This document shows, one piece after another, positions 15,656 through 24,565 of a DNA stretch of 64,000 nt (within the stretch, counting starts at the first letter, position 1; every line of letters starts with the position of its first letter). Where the stretch lies: contig CP167917.1 in NCBI GenBank assembly GCA_041504365.1, positions 3,534,001-3,598,000 of the forward strand, in the 5' to 3' direction. The translations under genes and the position numbers were made by a program. The notes beneath the pieces were generated by a model. It saw nothing but the letters and a program-made list of their open reading frames with translations. It was not told where the DNA came from and did not search any database. Source of the DNA: Dryocola sp. LX212. Lineage in GTDB: Bacteria; Pseudomonadota; Gammaproteobacteria; Enterobacterales; Enterobacteriaceae.

Positions 15656-16318
15656 ATGATTAACTCAATGCATTGCGACGTGCAGCGACAAATCATCGCA
15701 GATAGAATGATGCTGTTTGGCCTATGTTTGAGCTTTCTGCTCCATTTATGCTGGCCCAAAAATGGGGGAATGGGAAGCTACCTGCCTTATAACATGGTGG
15801 GCTGGCTTTTTGCTGCAGTCATTTGTACCTCTTTTTTGCTTGTGCACCCCGGCAATGCGCCAGGTACATACGGAATGTTGCTGATTGCCGGTGCCTCCCT
15901 GATGACGCTACAGCTAATTTGGTCTCCCACGGGTGAAACCCGGTATTATGTCCTACCACGCATTACCGGATTGTGGGGGATCATTGCTTTCTGGATAACA
16001 CTGAAGCAGTGCCAATTTTCAGGTTTTCAGAAATTTCTTCTATTTTATGCGCTGGCTCTCGCTTGTATCGTAGAAAACCTTGTCGTGCCGATCGAGCCTC
16101 ATGGCTTCTCATCATGGCAACCCGAAAGCTGGCAGCTCATAATCGACAAATATGGCCAAAGAGGCGTGCGTGTTTCTCCGCAGGTTAATGTAGCCGACAG
16201 TTTTCTTGCCCAGTCGCTGGCAAGTTCTCTAACGAAAGCTATCCTGGGAAATGGGATTTCAATAAACACAGAGATCCGTTTAGGCAGGCACCATTCACCA
16301 ACGATAAAGAAACAGTGA
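15656..16318 (+). pseudogene. Truncated O-antigen ligase / PglL-like membrane protein
   Basis: The 220-residue product has about five membrane helices and resembles the N-terminal third of PglL/Wzy-type O-antigen ligases: hydrophobic helices (LFGLCLSFLLHLCWPKN, then MLLIAGASLMTLQLIW), followed by a loop with RGVRVSPQVNVADSFLAQSL, which corresponds to the family block around F-x-Q-x-N-x-x-A-S-F. Functional proteins are usually 400 to 600 residues with a Wzy_C domain; here the frame ends shortly after that block in an unrelated basic tail (RLGRHHSPTIKKQ). It is best read as a gene cut by a deletion, with no remaining ligase function. The match is by architecture and one loop, not by a whole-family comparison. 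Confidence 0.55.
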
Positions 16319-16620
16319 AGCTGATTTGAGATATACTGCTGGGCTCAACAATAAATCGCCACTTCATGCATTATGCATTGAAGGAAATTGTCTATCAAAG
16401 TCTTAACACGAATAAAAAAAATTAAGCACACACATCACCGCTGTTATTACTAAAATGCATTGACAATCAACACCTCTTAATTATGATACCAAAAGAAGCT
16501 GTAACTAATTTAGTTACTAACCTCAAACTCCGTAATTTACATTACACTTTCTGAAAATTTAAAATTAATTTTATAGCAGCTAGTTACACACGTACAAAAT
16601 GAACGTTGAGAGAATAAAAA
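16319..16620. other. AT-rich gap upstream of the IprA-like regulator
   Basis: No gene is visible. The sequence is strongly AT-rich (16380 to 16620), as expected for the promoter region of a horizontally acquired, H-NS-silenced gene. GTTGAGAGAATAA precedes the next start. Confidence 0.35.
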
Positions 16621-17259
16621 ATGCCTGATTTATTTAGCATGACTGAACATATCTATGCACAAACTGATTTCAGTTGTTTAAAAGAGAGCATAATGCAAAA
16701 AGGGCGTGAGATAACTTTTCCCGCCGGAGCAATCCTTCGTCCAAAAGAAGATGAAATCCTGATCTTGACATCCGGCCAGATGACAATGTCTAACAGTTCA
16801 AGCGAAGGACTGATGATAGGACAAATCTTCACTTTTATGCCAATTGGGTTACTCGAGAGACATTATCAGCTGCCGTTATATTATCAGGCTGAAAGTGAAG
16901 TGACGATTTTCCAGTTGACGACGAAAGAATTTAAAGAGATATTTTACGAGGTGCCTGAGAATGCAGAGCTTTTGAGCCAAATCCTGACCTATATGTCTTC
17001 TATGCTTATCCACATTTATTATGAGAGAAACAACGATTCTGGCTACGCAACCGTTAGACAGATGCTTCATCGCTACATGTACAGAATGGAAGAAAGTGCA
17101 CAGTTTAATGAGGGGATTGCAAGTTTTATACTTAAAAGAACGCGTTTATCAAGAAGCTATGTTTTCCAGATTTTGTCCGCGCTGAAATCTGGTGGCTATA
17201 TTACTATCAAAAATGCCCGACTGGTTGCCATCAATCGCGACATTCCGAAGCGTTTTTAA
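16621..17259 (+). CDS. IprA-like transcriptional regulator (cNMP-fold plus winged helix)
   Basis: The 212-residue product has a cyclic-nucleotide-binding-like beta-roll in the first 120 residues (EITFPAGAILRPKEDEILIL, then LTSGQMTMSNSSSEGLMIGQ) and a C-terminal winged helix (residues about 145 to 205: SFILKRTRLSRSYVFQILSA, LKSGGYITIKNARLVAIN). This architecture fits the IprA/YaiV group of helix-turn-helix proteins that are widespread in Enterobacteriaceae; Salmonella IprA influences oxidative-stress resistance. Residues needed for cAMP binding are not evident, as is usual in the group. It is transcribed alone between AT-rich gaps, and its target is unknown. Confidence 0.7.
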   Translation: MPDLFSMTEHIYAQTDFSCLKESIMQKGREITFPAGAILRPKEDEILILTSGQMTMSNSSSEGLMIGQIFTFMPIGLLERHYQLPLYYQAESEVTIFQLTTKEFKEIFYEVPENAELLSQILTYMSSMLIHIYYERNNDSGYATVRQMLHRYMYRMEESAQFNEGIASFILKRTRLSRSYVFQILSALKSGGYITIKNARLVAINRDIPKRF

Positions 17260-17800
17260 AATATTGTCTTTATCATTAACTTAAAGTACATTTTGCAGAT
17301 TGCGAAATTATTGGATTCCTGCGGCAAAATTAACTCGAATATTTAAAAATGAATCTTGTTTTATTTGACAAAGGAAAAGTTGAGATCGTACAATATTGAG
17401 TAAAAAAATTGAGACTTCATTCAAAGTTGCCAGTGTATCCTTTTTCTTGACACACTGGCCTTGCCTGAATGCAAAAAATTATTATTTTAATAATTCCTTT
17501 TGCCGAAGATATCTGAGATGTGATTCATAAGATTTTTTGTAGCAGCGTTGTATTTGACGTGAATTGTATGTTTCCCTTATTTAACTCTTTTATACTTTTT
17601 ATGCCAGCAAATCTCACCGGCTACAGCCCGGTCCACCAGGACATCTGTTCCTGTTGCACCCACTCGCTGCGCAGCAATTCGCCAATAAAATCACTTTTTT
17701 CAGTTCTATCCCCATCTTTGAAATAAGTCAATTCAGACTTTAACAATGTGCGTCAGCATTGCAGCAAGTTAACTGGCCCACTACCTGGGCGATGTGAATG
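17260..17800. other. Gap containing one hairpin, no supported gene
   Basis: Contains an inverted repeat GCCAGTGT (17429 to 17436) and ACACTGGC (17452 to 17459) around a T-rich loop; it may end transcripts of the regulator gene, although no T-run follows. A 68-codon plus-strand frame (17520 to 17726) has no support. Confidence 0.35.
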
Positions 17801-18295
17801 TCAGATATTTTCATTCTGCAGGAGATAGATATTCACGATGTGTAATAACAAGGCATTGACTGTTCTGGGACCACTGCCTTTTATGTGATTTTCAGCGGCC
17901 AGTTTCTCTATTTTACTCAGCTGCGTCTTCAAAATCGTAAACGTCCGGCTAGTCTTGTCTGCCTTGCGCTTACGATAATCTTCCAGAGTAAGGATCTCTT
18001 CAACGGTACCATTTAATGTAATATTGAACCGCAGCGGCTGATAACTTTCATATGCCTTATCCCGAAGGTCGCTTTGCAGCATGAGGTGTCCCGATATGAT
18101 TTCCCTGAGAAGCGCACTCACCGAACCGGGCTCGCGATCATGAATTTTATTTTGAGCAACGATATTGATCAGTGCCTTATCAGCACATTCGGAAAGGATA
18201 AATGTGCGTCGAACTAACACATCCGGACCTGACTCGTCGCCATTTTTTCCCTCAGCATCGTTTCTGAAGCGTGTAAAATCATCTCCTGACTGCAT
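17801..18295 (-). CDS. Protein with two copies of a ribbon-helix-helix-like motif (164 aa)
   Basis: The start at 18295 (MQSGDDFTRFRND) is chosen because AAGGGG lies 6 bases before it; an upstream ATG at 18361 in the same frame has no binding site. Two segments are clearly related to each other: residues about 29 to 73 (RRTFILSECADKALINIVAQ, then NKIHDREPGSVSALLREIIS) and about 116 to 160 (SRTFTILKTQLSKIEKLAAE, then NHIKGSGPRTVNALLLHIVN). Both have an R-T-F strand, a helix, an N-x-I turn and a helix beginning near S/T-V-x-A-LL. This is the layout of a ribbon-helix-helix DNA-binding unit, so the protein resembles a single-chain dimer as in TraY of F. No neighbour reveals a target. The DNA-binding role is an inference from the pattern. 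Confidence 0.6.
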   Translation of the reverse strand: MQSGDDFTRFRNDAEGKNGDESGPDVLVRRTFILSECADKALINIVAQNKIHDREPGSVSALLREIISGHLMLQSDLRDKAYESYQPLRFNITLNGTVEEILTLEDYRKRKADKTSRTFTILKTQLSKIEKLAAENHIKGSGPRTVNALLLHIVNIYLLQNENI

Positions 18296-18361
18296 TTTTT
18301 CCCCTTGAATGGGTACCTGTAAGATTGAATCCAAAAAAAGCATATTGTTTATTAATATCAC

Positions 18362-18879
18362 AAACCATTGCTTGTAATAGTTAATCTAATAATATCAAAA
18401 ACAGAAGTCTCTTTGCGAAGAAAGTGTAAATTTGAATTTTACCCATGAAATACTTTAAAATCATTCAATTACGTTAATGTTAATTACACACACAAAGCAA
18501 TATACTAAACCTTAAACCATTTTATCGGTCAGGGAGAACGTTACACCGCTGCCCTTACAGATTGACCTGCTGCATAAATACCAAATCAGGCACTAAAATA
18601 TAAATATAAGCCGTCACTATTCGCTATGAATTAATTTAAATGAGTAGAGTAGTTTGATTCAGCAGTTTGTGAAGCTGCCGGGCAGGAAAATGAGTAAAAT
18701 TTGACTTTCTTGTTTTCAAATAAATTATCGACTCACATGTTATTACTCCTCATAGTAATATAAAATACATATTTAGCAGCACTAAAAGAGCGCCAAATGT
18801 AATCATGTAAGAGCACAACCCCCTATAAATGCAAAAATATTATTTTAAATCAACATTTGACTTCTAACAGGAGCACAAA
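18362..18879. other. AT-rich gap with no supported gene
   Basis: No gene is seen on either strand. The sequence is AT-rich throughout, apart from a more balanced block around 18520 to 18570. It must contain the divergent promoters of the two flanking genes. Confidence 0.35.
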
Positions 18880-19176
18880 ATGAATAACTTTAACTTTGAT
18901 GATGACTACGTCAATATTTGCAATCTACTGGGCGGCTATTGCCTTGGGAAAGTAAAAGCAGGTAATACTCATTGCCGTGAATGCATTACGCACAGGCTTA
19001 ATCTGGTCAAGGAAGAGTTCTCGGAGATCATGGGGAACGAGTGGTCCTTGTTCAGTGAAACTGAAAGCAAGGAAAGTGAGGCCCAACCCGCTTCCAGCTT
19101 TGGTACGCCCCGCTGCTGCATAGAGCAAAACGTTGCGAATGCCCTTCAGGAAAAATGCCTTAGATCCGAATCCTAA
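18880..19176 (+). CDS. Small cysteine-rich protein of unknown function (98 aa)
   Basis: A good ribosome binding site (AACAGGAGC) lies 7 bases before the ATG. The product has seven cysteines: ICNLLGGYCLGK, a C-x2-C pair in THCRECITHR, PRCCIEQ and EKCLRSES. The first four could form a small zinc or iron site. There is no signal peptide, so the cysteines are likely cytoplasmic and reduced. The rest is acidic and serine rich. I do not recognise the family. It stands alone between AT-rich non-coding stretches. Confidence 0.5.
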   Translation: MNNFNFDDDYVNICNLLGGYCLGKVKAGNTHCRECITHRLNLVKEEFSEIMGNEWSLFSETESKESEAQPASSFGTPRCCIEQNVANALQEKCLRSES

Positions 19177-20060
19177 TAAAAAACATAATTTCATGATATT
19201 GATCATGCGAATCAGGGCTATTACTGTGGCAATAACGCATTTGTGGGGATTCTTTGTATTCAAAACCCGGTGAGCGCCATTTGGCCAGGCGCTCATCTTA
19301 TATAGGAAACCCGGGTCGTATTTTAAGTTAAGCAACGCTGTGTCTGATTCTGTTCTGCCGCGTAAACAGTATCGATTATCTGACCTTTCAACTATTTATG
19401 AATAAATAAACTCGTGTATTTCATATCTCTGCGTTTCGTTCGAAACCAATTTTCATGTTGTTCACACCCGCTTGCCTGACCATTTAAAATTCACGAATAA
19501 GTGCATTCATCTAAATATCCCTCGCTATAATCTAATAACCGACTCTTGCCGAAGCATATTAGATTACGAAAGTATCTTCTTATACACTCAGGAGTGCAAT
19601 AAAAGACAATGCTATAACTTTCCTGGCCCGCATGTATGCAAAAAACGGTAGGCTAACTCGCGCATTATGCGTCAGATCAATTTTGAGCATTTCGCCACTT
19701 TTTTGAAAATATATTTAATATCAAAATTGCACCTTCCGCATTTTGTCATTAACCTGGTCCAGACAAAATTTACCGTCAAATGGAATGACTATGAAAAAAG
19801 AAGCATAGCGGCAGGGTTACGATTTACTCAACACGGTCAACCGCGCAAAAATTGATAGCGATCAATTTTCTAAAAATGAAAATCTCCAGCAGCAGGGCGT
19901 TGCTGACAGGTCCTCCTTATCCCTGCTCTGTTTTGTACATCATAGTCCGGTCCCCAGAGGGTCTGAGGTGCCGGCCATCGCCTTAGCCAGCCTTTCACTT
20001 TCCACGACACTGGTTTAGCATCCTGTTAAATCAAGTTGCCCAGGAAGCGTTACGGAGCCT
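19177..20060. other. Long AT-rich gap, no supported gene
   Basis: Almost 0.9 kb without a convincing gene. Minus-strand frame 18925 to 19335 is antisense to the cysteine-rich gene and unsupported. Frame 19667 to 19855 lacks a binding site. The right end (from about 19900) changes to balanced composition and carries the ygaP promoter region; this composition change near 19.87 kb is the probable right edge of the accessory stretch. Confidence 0.4.
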
Positions 20061-20588
20061 ATGACTATTCAAACCATCTCCCCCGCGGAGGCCAAAGTCC
20101 TGCTTGCACAAGGTGCGGCGCTGATCGACATTCGCGAGCGGGACGAGTACGCGCGTGAAAATATTCCCGAGGCGCATCTGCTATCGCTTTCCGCCATCGA
20201 TAAGGGCGATCGTCTTGGCCCCTTCGATCCTTTCGATACGGTGATTTTTTACTGCCAGTCCGGGATGCGCACCTCGCAGAATGCCCAGAAGCTTGAGGCC
20301 GCCTTCGAACCGGCGAAGGTGATGCTGATTGAGGGCGGCCTGAACGCCTGGAAGAAAGACGGCCAGCAGACTCTGGCAGACCGCACCCAGCCACTTCCGG
20401 TGATACGTCAGGTGCAGATTGTGGCGGGTTCGCTCATTCTGGCAGGTGTCGTGCTTGGCTATGCCGTTCATCCGGGGTTCTTCATGCTGTCCGGCTTCAT
20501 CGGCGCTGGCCTGCTGTTTGCCGGTATCAGCGGTTTTTGCGGCATGGCCCGCCTTCTTGAAGTCATGCCGTGGAACCGCCGTCGTTAG
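20061..20588 (+). CDS. ygaP: Membrane-anchored rhodanese YgaP
   Basis: The 175-residue product matches E. coli YgaP in length and layout: a rhodanese domain (residues 1 to about 108) with the active-site loop YCQSGMRTSQN containing the catalytic cysteine, followed by two membrane helices (about 115 to 165: QIVAGSLILAGVVLGYAVHP and FFMLSGFIGAGLLFAGISGF). Rhodaneses transfer sulfane sulfur to acceptors such as cyanide or thiols. GGAG precedes the ATG. In E. coli ygaP follows ygaV, an ArsR-type repressor of the pair; no ygaV is present here, so control must differ. Confidence 0.92.
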   Translation: MTIQTISPAEAKVLLAQGAALIDIRERDEYARENIPEAHLLSLSAIDKGDRLGPFDPFDTVIFYCQSGMRTSQNAQKLEAAFEPAKVMLIEGGLNAWKKDGQQTLADRTQPLPVIRQVQIVAGSLILAGVVLGYAVHPGFFMLSGFIGAGLLFAGISGFCGMARLLEVMPWNRRR

Positions 20589-20662
20589 CAGCTGCTTTCT
20601 CGCTTTAACAAACTGATCTATGGTTAAAGTAGGGTTCCTTCACCAAGATAAAGAGGCAACGT

Positions 20663-20842
20663 ATGTTTAAAGCAGGCGATCTCGTTCAGCCGAAAAAAGG
20701 CGGACCAAAAATGGAAGTGATTGACGTTCAGGGGGAAGAGGTGACCTGTACGCCAGCGAATATCCTCAGCGGCGAGAAAATCACTTTTAAAGCCTCGGAG
20801 CTGGCGTTATATCAGGAAGAAGGAGATTTCGGCGTCTGCTGA
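20663..20842 (+). CDS. YodC-like DUF2158 protein (59 aa)
   Basis: A 59-codon frame starting MFKAGDLVQPKKGGPKMEVI matches the DUF2158/YodC family, which begins with an F-x-x-G-D-x-V-x-L-K-S-G-G-P-x-M block. The product is a small SH3-like beta barrel with no known function. AAGAGGCAAC precedes the ATG. It lies where E. coli has stpA, the H-NS paralogue, between ygaP and alaE; stpA itself is absent. Confidence 0.8.
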   Translation: MFKAGDLVQPKKGGPKMEVIDVQGEEVTCTPANILSGEKITFKASELALYQEEGDFGVC

Positions 20843-21182
20843 CCCCGGCCCTGCTGGCGGGCATCCCCCGCCGTCTCATCTCATACAGTCTTCTGTTCCT
20901 ATCTTCGCACGCTGTCCTGTCATGCCGCGGCTCCGGCTACTTTTATAACTAACTGATTAAAAGACAAATCCCTTCCTGCGAGCGAGAAAATAAGGAAAGC
21001 ACGTGCATATCGCCCCTTCCAGCGAATTTTATTGACGAAACGGCGATAAATAAAAATTTTACGCTAATTGATGATTTCTGCGCAGACATATAATCTACTC
21101 ATCGTAAATTACTCAAATCATCAAGCTAGTAATCAGCCAAATTACTGGTATTTATTACTCGTTGCATCCCGGAGCCAGAATA
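20843..21182. other. Gap between the YodC-like gene and alaE
   Basis: Contains a GC-rich hairpin-prone stretch shortly after the stop (GGCGGGCATCCCCCGCC near 20857) that may end transcription, then AT-rich promoter-like sequence before alaE. No gene is seen. Confidence 0.4.
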
Positions 21183-21638
21183 ATGTTTTCTCCTGAGTCA
21201 CGCCTGCGCCACGTAGCTGCAGATACTTTTGCTATGGTGGTCTATTGCTCGGTAGTGAACATGATGATTGAAATCTTTCTCTCAGGCATGAGCTTCGACC
21301 AGTCCCTCTCTTCACGCCTGGTGGCGGTGCCGGTCAATATTTTGATCGCCTGGCCATACGGGGTTTATCGCGATGCCTGCATGCGCTTTGCACGCCGCTA
21401 CAGCAGGGCAAGCTGGGTGAAAAACCTGGCGGACGTGCTGGCCTATATCACCTTCCAGTCCCCGGTTTACGCGCTGATTCTGTTAAGCGTGGGTGCAGAC
21501 TGGAACCAGATTGCCGCAGCGGTAAGTTCAAATATTGTGGTTTCGATGCTGATGGGGGCGGTTTACGGCTATTTTCTGGACTACTGCCGTCGGCTGTTCC
21601 GTCTTAGCGAATACAGTAACGCCAAAGCAGGCGTCTGA
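21183..21638 (+). CDS. alaE: L-alanine exporter AlaE
   Basis: The 151-residue product is nearly collinear with E. coli AlaE (149 residues): [76 protein letters not shown], and [20 protein letters not shown]. Four membrane helices are expected. AlaE exports L-alanine across the inner membrane and limits its toxic accumulation from peptides. The start at 21183 is taken because it gives the family N-terminus; the ATG at 21162 would add seven unrelated residues. It is convergent with ygaC. Confidence 0.95.
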   Translation: MFSPESRLRHVAADTFAMVVYCSVVNMMIEIFLSGMSFDQSLSSRLVAVPVNILIAWPYGVYRDACMRFARRYSRASWVKNLADVLAYITFQSPVYALILLSVGADWNQIAAAVSSNIVVSMLMGAVYGYFLDYCRRLFRLSEYSNAKAGV

Positions 21639-21651
21639 CTCGCCAGAGCAC

Positions 21652-21671
21652 GACTGGCAGCGCTGCCAGTC
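21652..21671. other. Perfect 20-base palindrome between convergent alaE and ygaC
   Basis: GACTGGCAGCGCTGCCAGTC is self-complementary over 20 bases and lies between two convergent stop codons. It has no T-run on either side, so it may serve as a transcript-end stabiliser rather than a classical terminator. Confidence 0.5.
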
Positions 21672-21678
21672 CTGAAGA

Positions 21679-22020
21679 TTAATGCTCGCCAAACAGCCCT
21701 GAAAGATAACGCTCAAGCGCGATGCGGGAGCTAAAGCCGTGCGGAATACCGTAGTGCTGATGCACGTCACCGGCAAGGTACAGCGGGAACTGCTGATAGT
21801 GGTCGCAGGTTTTGATGTCCGTCGCCGGGTCGGCCAGTGACTGGCTACGCTCTTTCAGCGTCGGATGGATAATCAGCGCGGTGCGCCCCATCCGGGCTTC
21901 GCGATTGACGTAAACATAGTTGTCTCCACGGCGATAGCCGTACGCCTTTGGCGTCACTTCATCCATGGTAAAACCAGCTTTTTCCAGTACGCGGGCCACC
22001 TCATCAGGTCGTAAATACAT
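21679..22020 (-). CDS. ygaC: YgaC, DUF2002 family protein
   Basis: The 113-residue product matches E. coli YgaC in length and sequence: [60 protein letters not shown], and [20 protein letters not shown]. The function is unknown; in E. coli it is reported to be Fur-regulated. AGGAAAAAA precedes the start on the minus strand. It is divergent from ygaM. Confidence 0.92.
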   Translation of the reverse strand: MYLRPDEVARVLEKAGFTMDEVTPKAYGYRRGDNYVYVNREARMGRTALIIHPTLKERSQSLADPATDIKTCDHYQQFPLYLAGDVHQHYGIPHGFSSRIALERYLSGLFGEH

Positions 22021-22179
22021 TTTTTTTCCTCGTCATCTTCTTAGCCAGGCAACCATACATTAACCAGCAATAGCGCGGCTTTCGGAATAGTCCATAAAGA
22101 CGGTGAAAGTCCGTAACCGGACTCATTAGTTAACATTATGGTCTACACTAGAAATCACATCGCAAAAAGGGAGATAACA

Positions 22180-22506
22180 ATGTTTAACCGTCCAAATCGA
22201 AACGAAGTTGATGAAGGTGTTGATGATATTAACCGCGACGTGAACCAGCTGGCGGATACGCTGGAAGAAGTTCTCAAGTCTTTCGGTAGCGATGTTAAAG
22301 AGGAAGGTGAAGCGGCGCGTAAAAAGGCTGAATCCCTCCTGAAAGAGACACGAGCCCGTATGCAGGGCCGTGGCCGCGTAAAACAAGCCGCCTGTGACGC
22401 GCTGGGCTGTGCGGATGAATACATTCGCGATAAGCCATGGCAAAGCGTTGGGCTGAGCGCAGCGGTGGGCCTGGTGCTCGGCGCGCTGCTTTGCTCACGC
22501 CGCTAA
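22180..22506 (+). CDS. ygaM: YgaM, ElaB/YqjD-type DUF883 protein
   Basis: The start at 22180 follows AAAGGGAGATAAC and gives MFNRPNRNEVDEGVDDINRD. The 108-residue product has a long charged helix (residues 10 to 80) and a C-terminal membrane anchor (SVGLSAAVGLVLGALLCSRR), as in YgaM, YqjD and ElaB. YqjD binds ribosomes at the inner membrane in stationary phase; a similar role for YgaM is an inference. In E. coli this family is RpoS-dependent. A longer frame from 22138 is rejected because it lacks a binding site. Confidence 0.9.
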   Translation: MFNRPNRNEVDEGVDDINRDVNQLADTLEEVLKSFGSDVKEEGEAARKKAESLLKETRARMQGRGRVKQAACDALGCADEYIRDKPWQSVGLSAAVGLVLGALLCSRR

Positions 22507-22551
22507 GCTGGCTTTACGCACTCACAAACAGTGATCCTCAATGTGCGTTTG

Positions 22552-22581
22552 ACCCCGGTAGCCCTGGCTGCCGGGGTTTTT
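22552..22581. terminator. Terminator between ygaM and the MocR-type gene
   Basis: CCCCGG (22553 to 22558) pairs with CCGGGG (22571 to 22576) around an inner AGCC/GGCT stem and is followed by TTTTT, serving ygaM; it abuts the convergent MocR stop codon at 22580. Confidence 0.85.
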
Positions 22582-23956
22582 ACATTATGACCTGCCGAAG
22601 CTTAAGCGCGTAGCGCCTGGCCGTCTCCTGTGAGGAGATGTTCGTAAAGCTCATCACTATTCCCCCCTCGCCCGCAGACGTCATTCGCCAGTCGCTTAAT
22701 GCCTGTACGGCAAGGCCCGCCGCCCTGGCTTTAGCCACCATCGCGCAATCGTCTCCCTGCATGCGCATTACCAGTTGAATTCCCCCCGCCTGCGGCACCA
22801 CTTCAAACCCCTGCTCCGCCAGCGCGGACTCCAGCCAGACTCGTCGCTCGCTGTAGCACTGACGCATTTTCTTCAGATGGCGCCAGAAGTGGCCCTCACG
22901 CAGAAAATCGGCAATCGTCTGCTGGATTAATATCGGCACCGTGCAGGGAAGATGCCTGCTCTGGCGCACAAAGGCGGCCACCTGCTGCTGGGGTACCACC
23001 AGCCACGCGGTGCGTAACGCCGGAAACATCGACTTGCTGAAGGTCCCGGCATAAATTACCCGCTCCGGCCCATCCAGACTTTTAACCGGCGGCAGAGGTT
23101 TTCCCTGGTAACGGAATTCGCTGTCGTAATCATCTTCGATAATCCAGCTCTGCTGCGCGGATGCCCACTCCAGCAGCTGATGCCTCCGGGCAACGGAGAG
23201 CGCCACGCCCAGCGGGCTCTGGTGGGCAGGCGTCAACAGCGCAAAACGCGCCTGAGGATAATGCGCCAGGCCATAATCAATCTGCATTCCCTCGCCGTCC
23301 ACCGGTACCGGATGTAACGCCATTCCCGCGTCGGAAAATACCGGGCGGACGTAGCGATAGCCTGGATCTTCCAGCCAGATGCCATCGCCCGCTTTTGCCA
23401 GCGCCCTGACCACCAGCCGCATGGAGGCCTGAAAGCCCGCCGTAATAAAAATTTGCTCCGGCTGACAGTCGATGTTTCGCGAAAAGCGCAGGTAGTCCGC
23501 AATGGCCTGGCGAAGCGTCGATTCGCCGTTTGCCTCCGGCATCAGCAGATCGTAGCGCGTCTGCAGCCGTAACCTTCTGCCCGTCAACCTCGCCCACAGC
23601 GCCCTCGGGAAAGCATCCAGCGCGGGCAGGCCCATCTGAAAAGGCATCGGCGCACCCTGCGGCTGGCTGGACGCAATGTTTGCGCCGCTGGCCGTCGGGC
23701 TTGCGGAGGGGCTGACAAACGTCCCCGCCTGGCCACGCCGCTCCAGCCATCCCTGAGAAACCAGCTCACCATAGGCGTTTTCCACCGTCGCCCGAGCCAC
23801 GCCCAGCTCCAGCGCCATTGTCCGGCTGGACGGCAGGCGGCAGCCCGCCGCAAGCTCACCGTCGCCAATCGCCTGTCTGATCTGACGGGCAATCTGCTGG
23901 TAGCGGGGGATAGCGTGGTGAGCGTTCACTATCATTGAGGCAGGCTTATTTTTCAT
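22580..23956 (-). CDS. MocR/PdxR-type GntR regulator with aminotransferase domain
   Basis: The 458-residue product has an N-terminal GntR winged helix (residues about 15 to 82: IPRYQQIARQIRQAIGDGEL, RLPSSRTMALELGVARATVE) and a C-terminal fold-type-I aminotransferase domain. The PLP lysine is in YAGTFSKSMFPALRTAWLV, and the nucleotide-binding aspartate region is WIIEDDYDSEFRY. This is the MocR subfamily, whose members (for example PdxR, GabR) regulate vitamin B6 or amino-acid genes using PLP as effector. It is divergent from an AhpD-like gene across 87 bases, which is the likely target. No close family name is justified. Confidence 0.9.
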   Translation of the reverse strand: MKNKPASMIVNAHHAIPRYQQIARQIRQAIGDGELAAGCRLPSSRTMALELGVARATVENAYGELVSQGWLERRGQAGTFVSPSASPTASGANIASSQPQGAPMPFQMGLPALDAFPRALWARLTGRRLRLQTRYDLLMPEANGESTLRQAIADYLRFSRNIDCQPEQIFITAGFQASMRLVVRALAKAGDGIWLEDPGYRYVRPVFSDAGMALHPVPVDGEGMQIDYGLAHYPQARFALLTPAHQSPLGVALSVARRHQLLEWASAQQSWIIEDDYDSEFRYQGKPLPPVKSLDGPERVIYAGTFSKSMFPALRTAWLVVPQQQVAAFVRQSRHLPCTVPILIQQTIADFLREGHFWRHLKKMRQCYSERRVWLESALAEQGFEVVPQAGGIQLVMRMQGDDCAMVAKARAAGLAVQALSDWRMTSAGEGGIVMSFTNISSQETARRYALKLRQVIM

Positions 23957-24043
23957 GGTCTGCTTTTTTAGTTAATTTATGGCTCTCTGATGCAGTCCAT
24001 CATAGTGATAAATTGCCCCCACACCAACATGAGGAGCAACACC

Positions 24044-24475
24044 ATGATCGAATTACGCCAGCCTTACTACGACCTCTCCCCGGCCGTGTTTAAACCTATG
24101 CTTCAGGCGCTGAGCGGTCTGGAAGGCAGCTCGCTGGGTTCGACGCTGATAGAACTGGTTTTCCTGCGCGTGTCGCAGATTAACGGCTGCGCCTACTGCC
24201 TGGAGATGCACGCCAAAGCGCTGCGCAAGGGCGGCGTAGAGCAGAGTAAGCTGGACGCCCTCGCAGGATGGGAAGTAAGTAATCACTTCAGTGATAAAGA
24301 GCGCGCGGCACTGGCTTGGGCCGAAGCGGTAACGAAGATTACCGAAGGCGGCGCGGACGATGCCGTTTACCACCCGCTGCTGCAGTTTTTCACCGCGCAG
24401 GAGATAAGCGACCTGACCTTCACCGCCAGCCTGATGAACGCCTTTAACCGTCTGGCAATCAGTATGCGGATGTAG
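24044..24475 (+). CDS. AhpD/carboxymuconolactone decarboxylase-family protein
   Basis: The 143-residue product begins MIELRQPYYDLSPAVFKPML after GAGGAGC and contains the family signature NGCAYCLEMHAKALRKGGV, whose C-x2-C-x3-H pattern is the peroxidatic site of AhpD-type alkylhydroperoxidases. The rest (LALAWAEAVTKITEG-like helix, LTFTASLMNAFNRLAIS) fits the CMD fold, usually hexameric. Such proteins reduce peroxides or act in unknown redox steps. It is divergent from a MocR-type regulator, a common pairing in enterobacteria, and so is probably controlled by it. The longer frame from 23990 runs into the promoter and is rejected. Confidence 0.88.
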   Translation: MIELRQPYYDLSPAVFKPMLQALSGLEGSSLGSTLIELVFLRVSQINGCAYCLEMHAKALRKGGVEQSKLDALAGWEVSNHFSDKERAALAWAEAVTKITEGGADDAVYHPLLQFFTAQEISDLTFTASLMNAFNRLAISMRM

Positions 24476-24490
24476 ATTTTGTGATCTCCC

Positions 24491-24522
24491 GGTGGATGAC
24501 GCTATCGCTTATCCACCCTACA
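24491..24522 (+). repeat. REP-type repeat after the AhpD-like gene
   Basis: GGTGGATGACGCTATCGCTT followed by ATCCACCCTAC is a degenerate copy of the REP palindrome. Confidence 0.7.
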
Positions 24523-24565
24523 TTTTTTGCCACGCCCTCCTCCGCGCTACCCCCCCTTATCTAAA

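Noticed and set aside
19667-19855. 62-codon plus-strand frame
   Set aside because: No ribosome binding site, no resemblance, in an AT-rich non-coding stretch.
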